A stretch of 64,000 bases of DNA from Alitta virens (GCA_932294295.1 OW028585.1:23744313-23808312), one strand, 5' to 3'; shown: positions 46,825-59,825, numbered from the stretch's first letter. Notes: generated by a model from the sequence alone, not told the origin. A program made the numbers and translations.

Positions 46825-49800
46825 TCAGTTCTGATGCGTTTGGGACCAGTTAATGATGTCCATTGTGGGCACGGGGATGATGGGCACAGAGGTCGTCCAT
46901 TGAGAGGCGTCCACTCCAGGTATAACGGGAGTCAGTTCCTGGTAAGACGACGTCTCCACCCTTGGCTGCTGACCGCTATGCTCCAAGATGTGTTTGTTGA
47001 ACAGGTGTTGCTTGACGAACTGTCGATCACAGAAGCTGCATTTAAAAGGCTTATGTTCGCGGTGGGTCCAGAGATGCGCTTCTAAGGTGTGTTTGAGAGT
47101 GAAGGATTTGTGACACTCCATACACTGGTAAGGCTTAATAGTCGAGTGAGACTTCATGTGGGTGACTAGATGGGACTTCATGGTGAATCCCTTATGACAG
47201 ACTGTGCACTCAAATGCCTTCTGTCCGCTGTGGGACACCATGTGGTTCAGTAAATAACGCTTTTCACTAAAAGACTTCTCACACAACGTACATTTGAATG
47301 GCTTAGGATCACGATGAAGATACTCATGCCTCTCCATGTTAGCCCTGGATGAGTAGGTCTTACCACAAACAGAACAAGGATAAGTTTCTTTAATAAGCTG
47401 CGGCCTGTTCACACCTTCGGGCATTGCTCCACCATGGACGCGCACCTTGTGTGTCAGGTAGTCCCGTTTGTATGCAAATTCTTTCGAGCAAATTTCACAC
47501 AGAAACTCCTTCTCTTTGTGCTTTGTCTTGATGTGTCTGATCAGTGTGTCTTTAAAACGAAATGTTTTACAACAGACGTTGCATTCATAAGGCTTGTGGT
47601 CAGTGTGGATGTTCTGGTGTTCAATCAAGCGCGACTGACGAATGAAACCCTTTCCGCAAATAGAACATGAAAATGGCCTGTTCTCCCAATGCAGACGCGA
47701 GTGCTCATTGAAACTTCCTCTAGCGTGAAAGCTTTGATGGCAGATCTCGCAGAAGTAAGGTCTCTCGCCAGTGTGTGTACGTTTGTGTTGATCCAGCAGA
47801 CTCCTTCGGTAGAACTTCTTGGGACAGTCATCGCATTGATATGGTCTTTCTCCATAATTGTGAGTGCTTGAGTGCTCGGTCAAATGTCTCCTTTCATAGA
47901 AGGCCTTCCCGCACACGTCACACATAAATGATCGCTCTTTGACCTTTGACCCCTTTCTCCTTTCACTCCTCTTTGTGGACTTGCCCACTTCATCTCTTCC
48001 GTCTAACATCACTTCGAGATGGGACAGTTCATGCTTCCTCAATTGACTTTCTTGAAAGAACTGTTTCCCACAAATACAACAGGATAATTGTTGCCGCTTT
48101 CCTTTTTTATTTTTTGATAGATTTTTCTCCTTGACATGAGTCTTTATATGTTTCCTAAGTTGCGACTGGGTAGCAAAATGTGCGGCACATGATTTGCAAT
48201 GAAATCCACCTATTTTACCTGAATTTCCAGCACCTTTGACAGCTTTTGTGTTAAACTGAGCCAAACAGGATTTGTGCTTAAGCAAGTAAAGTCTGAGACT
48301 CCGGTTTTTTGGTCTCTTTTCACAACAAACAGGACATCCTGCTGAGCCATGAGACAACTGCATCACTTGCATCAATCTACTCTTCTCAGGATTATTTTTG
48401 GATGGCGTCCTTCCATGAACTCTTGAATAATGAATACTTAACATCTCTTTTAGTGGAAATTTCCTGGTGCACTTCGGACACCTGAATTTGGGTTTTTCAT
48501 GGTGGAGTGCATGTGCACAGAGCAAAGGATAATACTTGAATGTTCTGTGGCACTTACTGCATTCATATGGAACCCAGCTTGGGTGTTTTGTCCTGTGAAT
48601 TATGAAATTACATTTTTGTGAAAATTTGGCTGGACACATTTTACATGCACGATATACCTGACCCCTATGTGACATGGAGTGGATTCTTAATTTGTTGGGC
48701 ACTCTGAATGTTCTTCTGTACCTGTGACATTTGTTTGATCCTCCCAAAATATTCGCTTCTAAATTACGCACAACTCTTTTCTGATGCCTTACTTCCATGT
48801 GCAGGTCACAATGCTCTTTGACAGCAAATGCCTTACAACATAAACTACAAGCATGAGGTTTCCTCACTCCATGCAACAGTCTGTGAGCTCTGTAAGCTAC
48901 ACTTTTGTCATATTTCTTGCCGCAAATGGAGCATTCATATGTTGTGGTACTAACTTGCACCCGCTGCTTAATAATAACATGTGTAAGAAGGTGGCGTTTG
49001 AGAGACCTGGTATGAAAAGATTTCTGACATAGTTTGCAGCAATTCCCTTTGACATGCGACAACATATGAGACAAGATAGCATCTCGAGAGGTAAATTCTT
49101 TCCTACATTGGCGGCACTCAAATGTCAACTGCACTTTCTGTGTTTTTGCTGAAAAAAAAAAACCAAAAAAACATTGAACAATAAATGTTTATGGCTTAGT
49201 AGAATTCATCAAGCAAACTTTGCAACACTTGAGCAAATTTTGGCTTCTCGGATCTGTCGATATGATGATAAATGTGCTGACAGAAAAATTAAATAACATG
49301 TCCTAATGTCATTTGCAATATCATATTGTTAATTTTCGACTGACCAAATCATTAAATAACAGGACAGGATCGTAGAAGCTAAAGATCAAGTGTGGCCCTA
49401 AGTTTGACTGTTCTCTACAATGTAACTACATATGTCCATAAGTACCATACCTAATGATGCCTCAGACCCAACATTCCGGGTGTCTGTAGCCAATGCATAT
49501 TCATCTTGGTATTGCATGTCTTCTTTATGTGGCCCATCCAAGGCTGGAATGCCTTCGCCCAGAGCATCTTCTCGTAACTGGTCATACAAGACAGAACTTC
49601 GAATGTCAATGTCAAAAGAGGAGACCAATTGGCCTCTTGCCTCTGTGTCAACTTCTGTTGAACTGATATCTGCATCTTCTGGGTCACCTTGGTGACTCTC
49701 AGTGTCACTGACGAGGTATGTCTCTCCGTCTTCTGCAGAATTCTCATCAAGCTCTAAAAACAGTATCCAAAACATACTTGAAACACATTTCAGTCAATAT

Positions 49801-52753
49801 ACAGTATAATAACTACTGAAAGGGATACAATTGTCACAGTGTCTCATTGTTACAAGCAGTCATTCAAACATTCTTATCCCAAAAAATCACACCAACTATT
49901 GCAAGGTAGTTACAGTCACAGACACAAGTATTAGCACTTCCACATGTTGGCCACATTTTGCTTTACAATTCAAACACATAGTGCCACCTACAGCATAATT
50001 ATGCTGGAAATAAAGTTCTCTAAGCATGTGTTCTATTGTAGTGAATTTAACATAAGAAAATTGAGAGTGACAGAAGAATTGGCACATTTGCAAATAACAG
50101 CATGCAAATTTGCTGCCAATTCCTTTGCACATCTTTGTCATTGCAGTCTCGGCCAACCAGGTGTACATAGGGCCTCACCACAGCTGACCGATGGAGAAGA
50201 GCAAGGAGCTGGTGCCAATACTTATGTCTGTGACTGTACCACATCAGCATCACAACCACACATTTGCACAGTTGATGACTTTAAAGTATACTATACTACA
50301 ACTGAGCATAAATATAATGACATCATCAATTAAATTTATACACCAGGTACATGTCATGTAATGTCAGCCTTCCCTTGGCTAATATTAAAGCTACGTTCCT
50401 GCAAAGACTCGCATTTCACGCAATGCCCATTGACACAAATCCTAGATGTTTTGTTTAATTAATGAATGCTGTTTCAATATCAGTCTCCCTTAACCCCATG
50501 GATCACCGGATTTGTTAACGAAAAGTTTTTTGTGCACTCAAATCTTAATTAATTCACTGATAATACCTTCGCAATCACCAAGTGCCGCTTCATCACTCCA
50601 ATTAGAGTCCCGACGTTTGCTATGATTTTTGGGTCCTCCACTTGAACAGGATCTACAGGTATAAAAGACCATGAAATCAGATTCACATATGATGTACCTA
50701 CTATAACTTACAAACTGCCCACCTACAGTTTAGAAATATCCTGGACCACTCACATTTTGAATAATATTGTTATTTTCTTTCTTGTCATCTTATTGCTGGC
50801 AATTAAGCTACCAGATTTTACCAGTCCAAAGCACAATGAAAAAGACTGTAATTCTGATTTAAACGCTTATCAATCTGAACATTCAAGGATCCTGATTAAA
50901 CAATATTGAGAAATTATTTTTGGAACTAATTACTGTGTTTCCTTCTAGCTGTCCTAATTTGTACTGCTAGTGTTAAAATTTACTGAATTACCAGCAAATG
51001 ATTTTCTGTAAACTCCAATATTCAATATGGATTTTAAGGTTTACAGAACCCTTTGGATGAAACATGCCGATCTCAAAACAACAGAGGTTGTTATCTATTG
51101 TTTAGAGACAGGCATACACCTATTAAACCACGTTTAATTGCCTGCTTAATCAGAAACTACATACACTGTCGTACAGCAACATACCTATCACACTGACAAC
51201 AACGTTTTCTTTCTTGGTTTTTGCACGACACCAGTAAGTAGCAGGCAGGTGCACGACTAGCTGTGGCCTTATCTCCATTACTGTTCTTGTCATTGTGACC
51301 AAGTCCAGGACAAATGCTCCACCGTTTCAGCCCTTTAATGAATTCTTCCACGACAACAGGATCGTGCACAGGAATGCTCTGGTACCCAAATATTCTTCTA
51401 TTTGCCACCACTCCATAGTTGGTACCTACGCTGAAGTTTCCCGTTCGTTTGTCAATTGTAATTTTCAGGAACAGATCCTCCTCCGCCGTACCTTTTCCAA
51501 TCTTATTTATGCCAGTCAATATTTGGCGATTATTGATCACAACCTTCAACCCATGCCTCTTAAATATTTCACCAATGTGAGGAATGATATCTCTTTCACG
51601 TAAACCTATGCACAGGTGATTTCCCTTCAATTTTATTGTGGAGAATGTGTTCTTCAATAATTTCTTGAACCAGACCAACGACAGTTTGTCCTTCTGGGCG
51701 TGACATTTCAAGGACCGGAGTATTCTCTGCAAAGGCAGTTGGGAAGACTCATCCTCTTCGTAGTAATACCTGGTGAACAAAATACAAAATTAATTGCAAC
51801 GGGAGTGGCTACACAAATACAAAAAAAAATTGATTTCCAAGACAAGCAACGATGAAAAGTCATTTACTAATTCAAAGCCACTGAATTTTGATATTCTGAT
51901 ATTTATTAATAACAAGTACATAAAATCAACAACATAAACACATAGGGGTGTAAAGGTCAGGTGACATACACACTTCCCTACCAACAAAGCTTTGACTATT
52001 CATAGCACCTATTAAAAAAAAAATTAAATTTAAATTGATAATATCAGGGTCAAGACTGTTTCATGGGAGTATGGACAAGTCGTCCAGAGGACCAATTGTT
52101 GGGCGGACCACTTGACTAGACCCCGTTTCATGGAACAATTCAATTTATCAAAGAAATATTTTCTTACATCTTTCTGGCTATGACCTCTGTGGTTACTACT
52201 ATACTAAAAGAGTTTTGTCAATTGAATATTCATATCAGTGAGATGAGTAGACATTTTATATGGTATAGAATCAGGTAAGCTTGGATTCTTCGACACTAAA
52301 TTAAGTCTGTTTAAATTTAGGAGAAACAAATCGTTCCTGTGGAACAAATATAAAATTAAAAAGCATAGATTTAATTCTTGGCATAAAGATAATTCTATGA
52401 ATACATATCTCCACATTGAATGTCAGGGGGTGGGGGGTGGGGGCGTGTCTCAATGTCATTAATTTGCACTTTAGTTTAAGTGTTGCACCAACCAGGCATG
52501 CTGTCAGAATCTATATACTGTCGTGACATTAGTACATGGTTAGATAAGGCAAAAGAACATATATCATTGCTGAAACACTTGTTCCTTAATGACCTATGTT
52601 ACATGTAGATTTGTTGAAATGACAGGAGTCACGACCAGATGACTGACACTACTAGTGTAGTGACAGAAAATGCGCATCCCAATAGAAATACCTCAAATAG
52701 AGATGCAATCCACGCTTTTCCCACACTTCAGGCACGATCGGTTGGGATTCCAT
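46825..52753 (-). CDS. Large C2H2 zinc-finger protein, five coding exons
   Basis: Exons, minus strand: 52753-52692, 51769-51185, 50652-50567, 49753-49451 and 49148-46825. Total 3360 bp, predicted 1119 residues. Every junction has AG/GT borders and compatible phase (codons completed as AGG, AGA, GAG and GCA). Exon 1 opens with ATG at 52753 (MESQPIVPEVWEKRG). Exon 2 encodes a 195-residue region with LCIGLRERDIIPHIGEIFKR, GVVANRRIFGYQSIPVHDPV, ending WSICPGL...CCQCDR, a likely zinc knuckle. Exons 3-4 are acidic and low-complexity. Exon 5 holds about 20 canonical C2H2 fingers and two degenerate ones (CHRYRRTF lacks the second cysteine; CPVCCEKRPKNRS is irregular), with TGERPY-type linkers only in the middle. 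It is probably a nuclear DNA-binding regulator (family knowledge); targets are unknown. The last exon's 3' end was copied into 13382-13577. Confidence 0.88.
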
Positions 52754-53130
52754 TACCCCGACATATTAAATAGGCCTACGCTCGATCCAAGGCTATGCAT
52801 AATTGCAAACAACTCTATTATCGCCTATTTGATGAATTAACACTAGCTGGCGCTCCCGCGTAGCGCCCTCTTTAGTATTTGGGGAAAGGTACTTTCATTT
52901 TATGAAACATAGGCTGCGAGGCAGCACACCCTCAGCGAATGCACTGCACACTGGTAGCACACAATACGGGATATATTTACTGACCTTCTCCGGACTCCTT
53001 ATAATATTTGATCCAGTTTCGATCCGAAAACCCATACAGAATCAACGTGTGCTAAACTAAGCGATCGATGGACTACTGCTCTGTTAATAAGATTACTTTA
53101 AAAGTTTTGAATGGGGCGATGCTCTTAAAT
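52754..53130. promoter_or_regulatory. Possible promoter region of the zinc-finger gene
   Basis: Lies just upstream of the start codon at 52753. CpG dinucleotides are denser than in the surrounding AT-rich DNA (ggcgctcccgcgtagcgccc, gatccgaaaaccc, gcgatcgatgg). I can point to no TATA box or initiator. The call rests on position and base composition only. Confidence 0.3.
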
Positions 53131-53411
53131 GACATTAGCCATGACATCCGGGGACCTGCGTCTCTGCCTTCTCCTATTCGTATCTCGCTTAATATTTGGT
53201 TTATTTTTCGATCTGAATACACCAAATGAAAGCTTAAGATGTATACTGTACGATGAGATTATCGATTTTAATATATGCAGCCTCTCTGTTACATCAGATT
53301 ACTTCAAAGTTGTGAATCTTGAAGAAAAACTCCAAGGGTACCTTTTGCACATGCGTCAGATTAACATTTTGCTGAAATATTCAGTAATCGTTGGTCACAT
53401 GACAGAAAATG

Positions 53412-53475
53412 AATGAGCATCCCAATAGACATACCTCAAATAGAGATGCAATCCACGCTCTTCGCACACTTTAGA
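53412..53475 (-). pseudogene. Second copy of the zinc-finger gene's first-exon 3' end and donor
   Basis: Reverse strand GCGTGGATTGCATCTCTATT followed by TGAG and donor GTATGT repeats exon 1 at 52692-52730 almost exactly. The codons for ERGLHLYL are kept. The upstream coding and ATG differ: only NCSSKVCE-type residues back to a TAG or possible acceptor. It is either a dead duplicate or an alternative upstream exon. Confidence 0.6.
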
Positions 53476-53539
53476 TGAACAGTTCTAAAATTCTACGCTA
53501 CAGATTAACAGTTCTAAAATTCAAAAGTGAACACTTCGT

Positions 53540-53720
53540 GCCTTCACAATGATAGATAGATATGGGAGGTGCAGCCCTCGAAGCCAAGTTTTTGCTGCTA
53601 TCAAGGGTTGACTGATGAGGTGAGACAGAGGAGGAGTCCACCCATGTTACACATTTACCCCATGGATGGGATCTTTTACTTGGCCTCAGCACAGACTCTG
53701 AGCATAGTACAGTAGGAGAA
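53540..53720 (-). mobile_element. Decayed LINE tail and SINE family 2 sequence
   Basis: Ctatcaagggttgactgatg and ggaggtgcagccctcgaagcc echo the LINE 3' ends at 57820-57860 and 60360-60410. The following ttacacatttaccccatgg...cctcagcacagactctgag is shared with 59850-59895. Confidence 0.5.
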
Positions 53721-53729
53721 GTCCAAAAA

Positions 53730-54836
53730 AAGGCTATATTTTTTTTGGAGTAGGTGAACAGGAAAAATATACCTATCTTAATAGGTACCAAAATATTCCC
53801 TAGAATCTCTACTTTAAGGATCTGCCTGATGCCAGATTGAAAAATGGGTCGTTTCAGTAGGGAGCCAATATTGTGAAGTCACTTTATTTTAAATTTTTAA
53901 TGCGAAATCAGCATTTTAGTACTTTGTCAAGAAGGTGAACCCAGCTCAGTTGGCCACTTTTGTTTACATTAAATTAAGGTCGCCATTACTGAAATATCCA
54001 TTTCCGCCAATATCTCAGGAAATAAGGAAGGTATTGTGAATATATTGGTGTCTAAACCCATGTTTTTAGGGTCAAGGAAAGTGATTAGGGCATTTCCAGG
54101 TTTTTCCAATGCATGTTAATGGCCGAAATAGGAGTATGTTGGAAATAAATGGTTAAAATAACGCTTGTTATGTCGCGATTGAGTAATCCAGTCTGCTCCG
54201 GATTACATATTATGGAGTTACTTTCTTGTAATATGTTACATGAAAGCCTGTTTCACACACTTTAATGTGATATGTTATGTCTTATGAAAACCATGCTAAA
54301 TAGGGTCTTTGAATTCATAATTAATCTTTCTGTTCTCAAAATAAATTTTGAATGTTTTCCTTTGTAAACATTTGAATGGCAAATATCACATTCTGTTGAC
54401 AGAAAACATGTATGCTTTCAAAATGAGTTAATTGTGTTTTTTTTACAAACACAACAATGCAAATGGAAAATACATATAAGCTTGTACATCAATTTTCTTC
54501 GATTTTCCCAGTTCCCATAAATGCATATCAGACATGTTTGTTCAAATGTGTGAAATGTGCTGTTAGAGACTTAATTACCTCTTAGTTTTATATTACTACA
54601 GGTTAAGTAAAGTGATGAGTTCGACTCATGAGGATCTAAGTGACCCCACTTATACCATATACCATATACCAGAAGCACTTCCTCGTAACGTAGTCAAACG
54701 TTAATGACCTTATAGGTTAAAACATTGTTAACTTCGAGTACCCCTATACCCTTCCTCCTAACAAGTGCATTTTTGTGTGCACGCCCATTCAGTCATCAAA
54801 AAAGGTCAGGTCTCACTTATACCACTTTAATATAAA
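53730..54836. other. No gene seen
   Basis: AT-rich sequence with no repeat partner in the window that I could find, apart from a tataccatataccatatacc run near 54650. No splice-consistent coding frame. Confidence 0.4.
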
Positions 54837-55766
54837 CATGGAGCCACCAGAACAGGAGAGAACAGTCTTGTAGATCAAAAGTAGAATCACTGTCTCGCTC
54901 ACACTTTTATAACCATGCTAATTGGGGGTACAATAAACTTTTGCTCAGTGGAATTTCACCCCTTTACCCTTGTTTTCCCCATTTTTGGCTATATTCATTA
55001 TGTCAAAAAAGACAAAAAGTCGCTAAATATGCAAGGTTATATGTTATTATATAATAATTAAATAATTAAAAGCTACAATTGATATTTACCTTTAAGAAAA
55101 AATTCTTGTTTTCATTTTTTTTATGATGGTGGCTGGCCGAACAGCAATATCTCAATATAGTTGACAACAGAAAATGGGAAAAAGATGAATTATTAAATCC
55201 ATTATTTTGACACTATGTCGCAACTAGACGCACCAATAAACCATGCTGTTATCACAATCTACATATTTACTTTAGATATAGTTATTTTCATTTTGCGATC
55301 TCTTGTGGAATTGCTATAATCTTAAAATGAAAAACAAGTGATTAACTTGCCTATTTAACTCATTTTTTGCTTTTATTTGTCATAACTCAGTGAATAGTTG
55401 GACAATTTTAATGGGAAAAGTTATGCCTTGTTCAGTATTTAAAGGTCTACCACATGAAAGTCTGGCAGAAGTACAACAAACTGTTTATATAAACAAAAAT
55501 GCACCCCCTTTACTGGACAGTCCCTGCAGAGGACCCGGGAATTTTGAAAACCCCAGCTTACCTAAGCAGCAAGGGGCGAGACAGTGATTGGCATCAAAGG
55601 GTTCCACTGAGTCATTAATAGCTCATAAAAGGCGCCAAGTTTGAATGAAAAAGGCCTGGTTTCTCTGGCTTATCCAATGAAAAACACATTAAATCACAGA
55701 ATTATTTTATAGCATTTTTCACTGTTCTCTCCTGTTCTGGTGGCTCCATGTTCTGGTGGCTCCATG
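54837..55766. mobile_element. Non-autonomous DNA transposon with 30-bp inverted ends
   Basis: CATGGAGCCACCAGAACAGG at 54837, continuing to 54866, is matched exactly as reverse complement at 55721-55750. A short partial repeat of the end (ttctggtggctccatg) follows to 55766. The outer flanks both read ATATAAA, a 7-bp target duplication. The open frame at 55390-55587 has no recognised motif. CATG-starting ends with a 7-8-bp duplication recall P-type elements, but this is tentative. Confidence 0.8.
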
Positions 55767-57500
55767 ATATAAAGAAGTCCCTGCAAAAGGGGATGAAACA
55801 TTAGTTGATTACCAGAGCTGAGCAACATTTGCCAGTGAAGCTCATGTGTCGAGAATAACCTCTTCTGGTACTGTAGATGATAAAGCTGCTACAGTTCCAC
55901 CATTGATAGACTCTGAGACAAAGAGGTGATCAAGTAGAAGTATTTTAAAACAGATTGGCTTATCTGTGGCCAGCCCAGCCAGGCAAGGACGAGCAATACA
56001 TGGCCACCCTTCACATACTCTGTGTGGCTTGACTTGATGACAAAATCAAGGAAAGAGGAGAAAAATTGACATAAATTTGTTCTCTTCTCTAATAGACAAC
56101 TTCACTCCAGATTGCTCCAGGTCTTTGTACATTTCTTTTCTGGGATAATCTTGGAGGAGAATGTGGCCCCATTGTGTGTCTTGGGGTCTCCCTGACAACT
56201 TGTCAAATAAAAGCAGTGAGTCTGGGAAGTCTGAGATATTATTTACTTTCCCACACCTCCAGGTCAAATTCACAGGCATATATATCATAATTTTATCAGC
56301 CTGGTAGGGAGAGGTTTCATACTTACCACACAGGGAACTCCTCAGTTAGTGATACTGATTGTGTTTGGGGAGCTCCCTCCATGGTATATCCACACTATAC
56401 CATATGTGTACATATATAAACTTTGACCTTGTGCATTTCATACACATTCTCCAATTAGATTTTTGGCATGCGATTGATTTAAACCAAGTATTTGTTCATT
56501 GTCTCAAAACATAAAATGAATAAACCATACAGCTGTATGTTATTTGTGGTATTTTTACTATTTATACTAAGTACATAAATAGTTACTACCTAATTATCAC
56601 AAATCTGTTTTAAACAAGACAAACAATCTAAAATATTGTTTAAAACATTTCGAAACATCACAGTCCATGACCGTAGCATTACAGGCTCCAATATTTCATC
56701 ATTTGCTAGGGTGGAAGCAAACTTTCGACCCATCAGTGATTCAGTATTTGCATACATAGCCGCCATTTGACTAAAATATATGTATAAGGTTGAATAGGTT
56801 TCCAATAATATATCTGGGGAAAAATATTTGTCTTGAGACAGATCAAGTGCACTTTAATCATGGTATAAATCTGTGGCTATTCAGCTGTATGCAAAACTCA
56901 ACTGTACTTCCATCTCCCCCTCCCCCCTTATTCTTTACAAATTCAGAGTCGCAAAAAATGTGGCTTTTGGTGCCATTTAATTATAAAAATCCCAGTCAGG
57001 TACACTAGCCTTTAGATCTGGTTATGGCCAAGTGAGCAGCTTGTGCGAATCATACACTGAAACTACAAATGAATGGAGCCTTTAATAATGATTGAAGTTT
57101 ATTATTGTGATTATATGACACATAACTGATGGGAACTGCACCAAAGTTTTCTCATTTACAACAAGTGTAAAGTATGGATACTGTGGAACATGAAATAATG
57201 AATGTTTTATTCAATGTAAACACTTGCATAAATGTTTGAGCTGTTTTAAGAGAATATGTAGTTTGTAAAGGTCAACAGAATGTTAAAATCACTTCTGTAT
57301 TACAAAGTTAGGAATGCATATTACCATTTTTCAGCGTTTAGTTAAAGTATTGATAATCAGCGCAGTTTGAGACTAATATTGGTAACCAAAAACTTCAATG
57401 TGGCAGAGAATGGAAGTTTATAAAATCAGGATTTCATTCATATATAACACTATGTTTTAGGTGCATTTTGTAAGATATATCAAACGGTTATATTTCTGCA
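55767..57500. other. Unassigned; one anonymous minus-strand frame
   Basis: A minus-strand frame at 56046-56288 (including WRCGKVNNISDFPDSLLLF and DTQWGHILLQDYPRKEM) has a balanced composition and could be an exon or old transposon-protein remnant. I recognise no family, and flanking splice sites are not convincing. The rest is AT-rich with nothing supportable. Confidence 0.35.
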
Positions 57501-57504
57501 TTTG

Positions 57505-57745
57505 CAAAACATGACTCGAAAGATGATCTCTTTAAGGGGCTCTCACCAGAAACGCACCCATCTTATGGGAGGGTATAGAGAAGACATCCTTGCATGTTGC
57601 CAAATGTATATGGCCCCTCCTCCTACTGCACTAGTACATGAAACCGCCAATTTAACGTCTCATCTGAACGACATGCAGCTGGGATTTTGCTCATGAAGTG
57701 TGCCCGGGCCTGGTATTGAACTCGGGTACTTCAGAGGAGCAGGCA
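57505..57745 (-). mobile_element. SINE family 2 (tRNA-like head on the minus strand)
   Basis: The minus strand begins with a tRNA-like segment (TACCCGAGTTCAATACCAGG, a box B-like region) and continues with a body containing CCAGCTGCATGTCGTTCAGA. The same body words occur at 59880-59990 (catccagctgggatgtat, ggtccgggatcaca). Confidence 0.5.
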
Positions 57746-57756
57746 AGTTCAATCAT

Positions 57757-58440
57757 TTTATTCACCACTATATTTAACAATCATACATAACCAACATAAA
57801 AAAAATTAAATTATTCAGTGGAGGACAACCCTCAAAGGCATTTAGGCGCCGCTATCGAGGGACCACCTATAGTTAAAGTAAATGTTTGCAATACAAATTT
57901 AATTCAGCAGATCAGCAAAAAGGTACTACAAAGTAGACTGCCGCTTCACTGGAAAGGATCACTCACATGAAATCAGTACTAGCTATTTGTAACATATATA
58001 ATAAATAGTTAAGGATTAGGATATACTGGTTGGAGTTAGTTAGACACCTATAACAGTTTCTTTCACAGACATAACAGGTTGGTAGCGAGCAGTGATCTGA
58101 ATATGATTTGATGGTTATTTTCTTAATATATTTCTTAAAGCTATCAAAACTATGTGTGAAAATTTTATCTCTTATATTTAAACTCATGCTATTAAAAAGT
58201 TGTGGGTATCGGTATGTTATACTGCACTTAGCAAACTCATGTCTAATCTGGGGTGGTCTATACATAAGATTTTGTCTAGTTGGGTAATTTTGAGAGACTG
58301 CAAGAGGGTCATAAAATAAACTGGAAGGTTGCCATTTTCTGCTTTATAGCTAAATTTATAGTCATGCAGCGTACATAGGTCATCAAATTTGAGCAGATTT
58401 AAAGCTTTAAAAAGCCCACTTGTGTGAGCAACGTCTTAAT
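57757..58440 (-). pseudogene. Non-LTR retrotransposon 3' end, fragment 1
   Basis: A frameshifted minus-strand reading gives AHTSGLFKALNLLKFDDLCT, then PPQIRHEFAKCSITYRYPQL, then SYSDHCSLPTCYVCERNCY. This is the C-terminal end of a LINE polymerase ORF. It is followed by a short 3' UTR with gctatcgagggaccacc-type sequence. The fragment at 60620-61130 aligns with it. Confidence 0.8.
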
Positions 58441-59820
58441 TACCACTGGACCATCCAGCTGCTGAGACCACCCAGCTGCTGCAAGGTGAACTGCTCATCA
58501 CAGATATTTCTGTGAATTTTGCATTGGGTGTGCACATATACAGCAAGGCATAGTTACAAGTTTTGGGTTCAAAGATTTAAAAGGTGACAATCTCAGATTT
58601 TCATGAAAATTTTTTTAGGTGCCTGTAAATGAATGACGACCACATGGAAATTTTAAGCGTCTATCTCCCAGTAGTTTATGAGATTTTTTTTTTTTAAATT
58701 GGGTAACATGCCAAATTCTTTCCCCTGATTTATTTTACATAACTGTCTGGTTTTACATTTTACCTAAAGAAGATAAACCACTTGATGAATTATATAGCAA
58801 AAAATTTTTGAGGTGAGCGGATAAAACCTTGAAGATTTGGAACCTAAATTCCATGGCTAAGCCACTGTCAGCCAAAGCCAGCCGTTTCAGCCACAAGCCG
58901 CTGTATTTTTACACATAGTAAACACATAGTAAACTGGTTGCAATTGAATCCTTGCTTGTTCAAAGCTTTCAGCTTTATTCCTAATCAGCTAGTAGCAATT
59001 AACACACAGGGGGTTCATGAAAATTAGCTCTCTTTTTCCCCTTTGTAATTGCCAATATGTCAACTGCAATCCTATAGGCAAATGACACTGAAGAGGTAAT
59101 TCAACCCTTTAGTACCATGTCATGCTCCATTAAAATTAAATTGAATTTATATGACCAGCGGTCAGAGGCAGAAGTAGTGATCAATGAGATGGCCATAGGT
59201 TTAAGCATTATGGTTTACAAGCATGTCATATTTTGTTAACTTTTCGAGACGAATTTCATGTTTCCTTTACCATGACAATAATCTTATCTTATATTATCTT
59301 ATCTTTAAAACGTGCGTGGACCTTAAAATTTCATGTAACCAAGTGCATTGTGTCTATGGATTATACTAGCGCAAACACATTTGTCACAATCCCCGATTCC
59401 ACGACGGATATTGATTTGTCAAATGTAATGATATCATTATATGAGCATATACAGCTTATCCCAGCAATTAACCTGCTTGACTACCAGCAGTGCAATAAGA
59501 GTAGGACCACCTGCTAGCAAGGTAAACACTTTGTCTCTATTTTCTCAATTTGCTTGCTCACCATTTTAGATAGTCAATCATCTTGTCTGACCAGTACAAC
59601 TGTCTCTAATTACAGAACATTAACTCAGTAAAGTTCATATTTTTCTGTGCAGTTTGACTGTCAAGGTCTAATGACTAAGGTATTTAATCACTAAATACTA
59701 AGGTATTTAATCTTCAGCAGTATGTTCAAGCCTTATGTTAATGTCTCAATGATACTAGGTCTGAAGCTTAGTCAGTTTATATGACCAGCTGGTGTAATGA
59801 CCAGGCAGGCATAAGGATGA
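58441..59820. other. No gene seen
   Basis: AT-rich. The frame at 59233-59517 (94 residues) shows no motif or splice support. Some tetranucleotide-like atcttatctta stretches. Confidence 0.4.
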
Positions 59821-59825
59821 GATGA

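Larger units (their letters stand above)
18857..47022. repeat. Segmental duplication, copy B
   Basis: Homologous to 1-13577. The sequence beginning gaaataggggtgtgtt at 18857 matches base 1 of the window. It is interrupted by a larger 10-bp-period satellite (29038-34490) and the element at 34569-44861. Homology resumes at 44862 and runs into the complete zinc-finger gene. Copy B is contiguous with the intact gene and copy A ends inside that exon, so B is probably the parental arrangement (inference). Confidence 0.95.

Noticed and set aside
46834..47871. Plus-strand frames opposite the zinc-finger exon
   Set aside because: Antisense shadows of the minus-strand fingers.
53129..53416. 95-residue frame with a hydrophobic, signal-like start
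   Set aside because: It lies between duplicated pieces of the zinc-finger first exon. The rest has no motif, and base composition is like non-coding flank.
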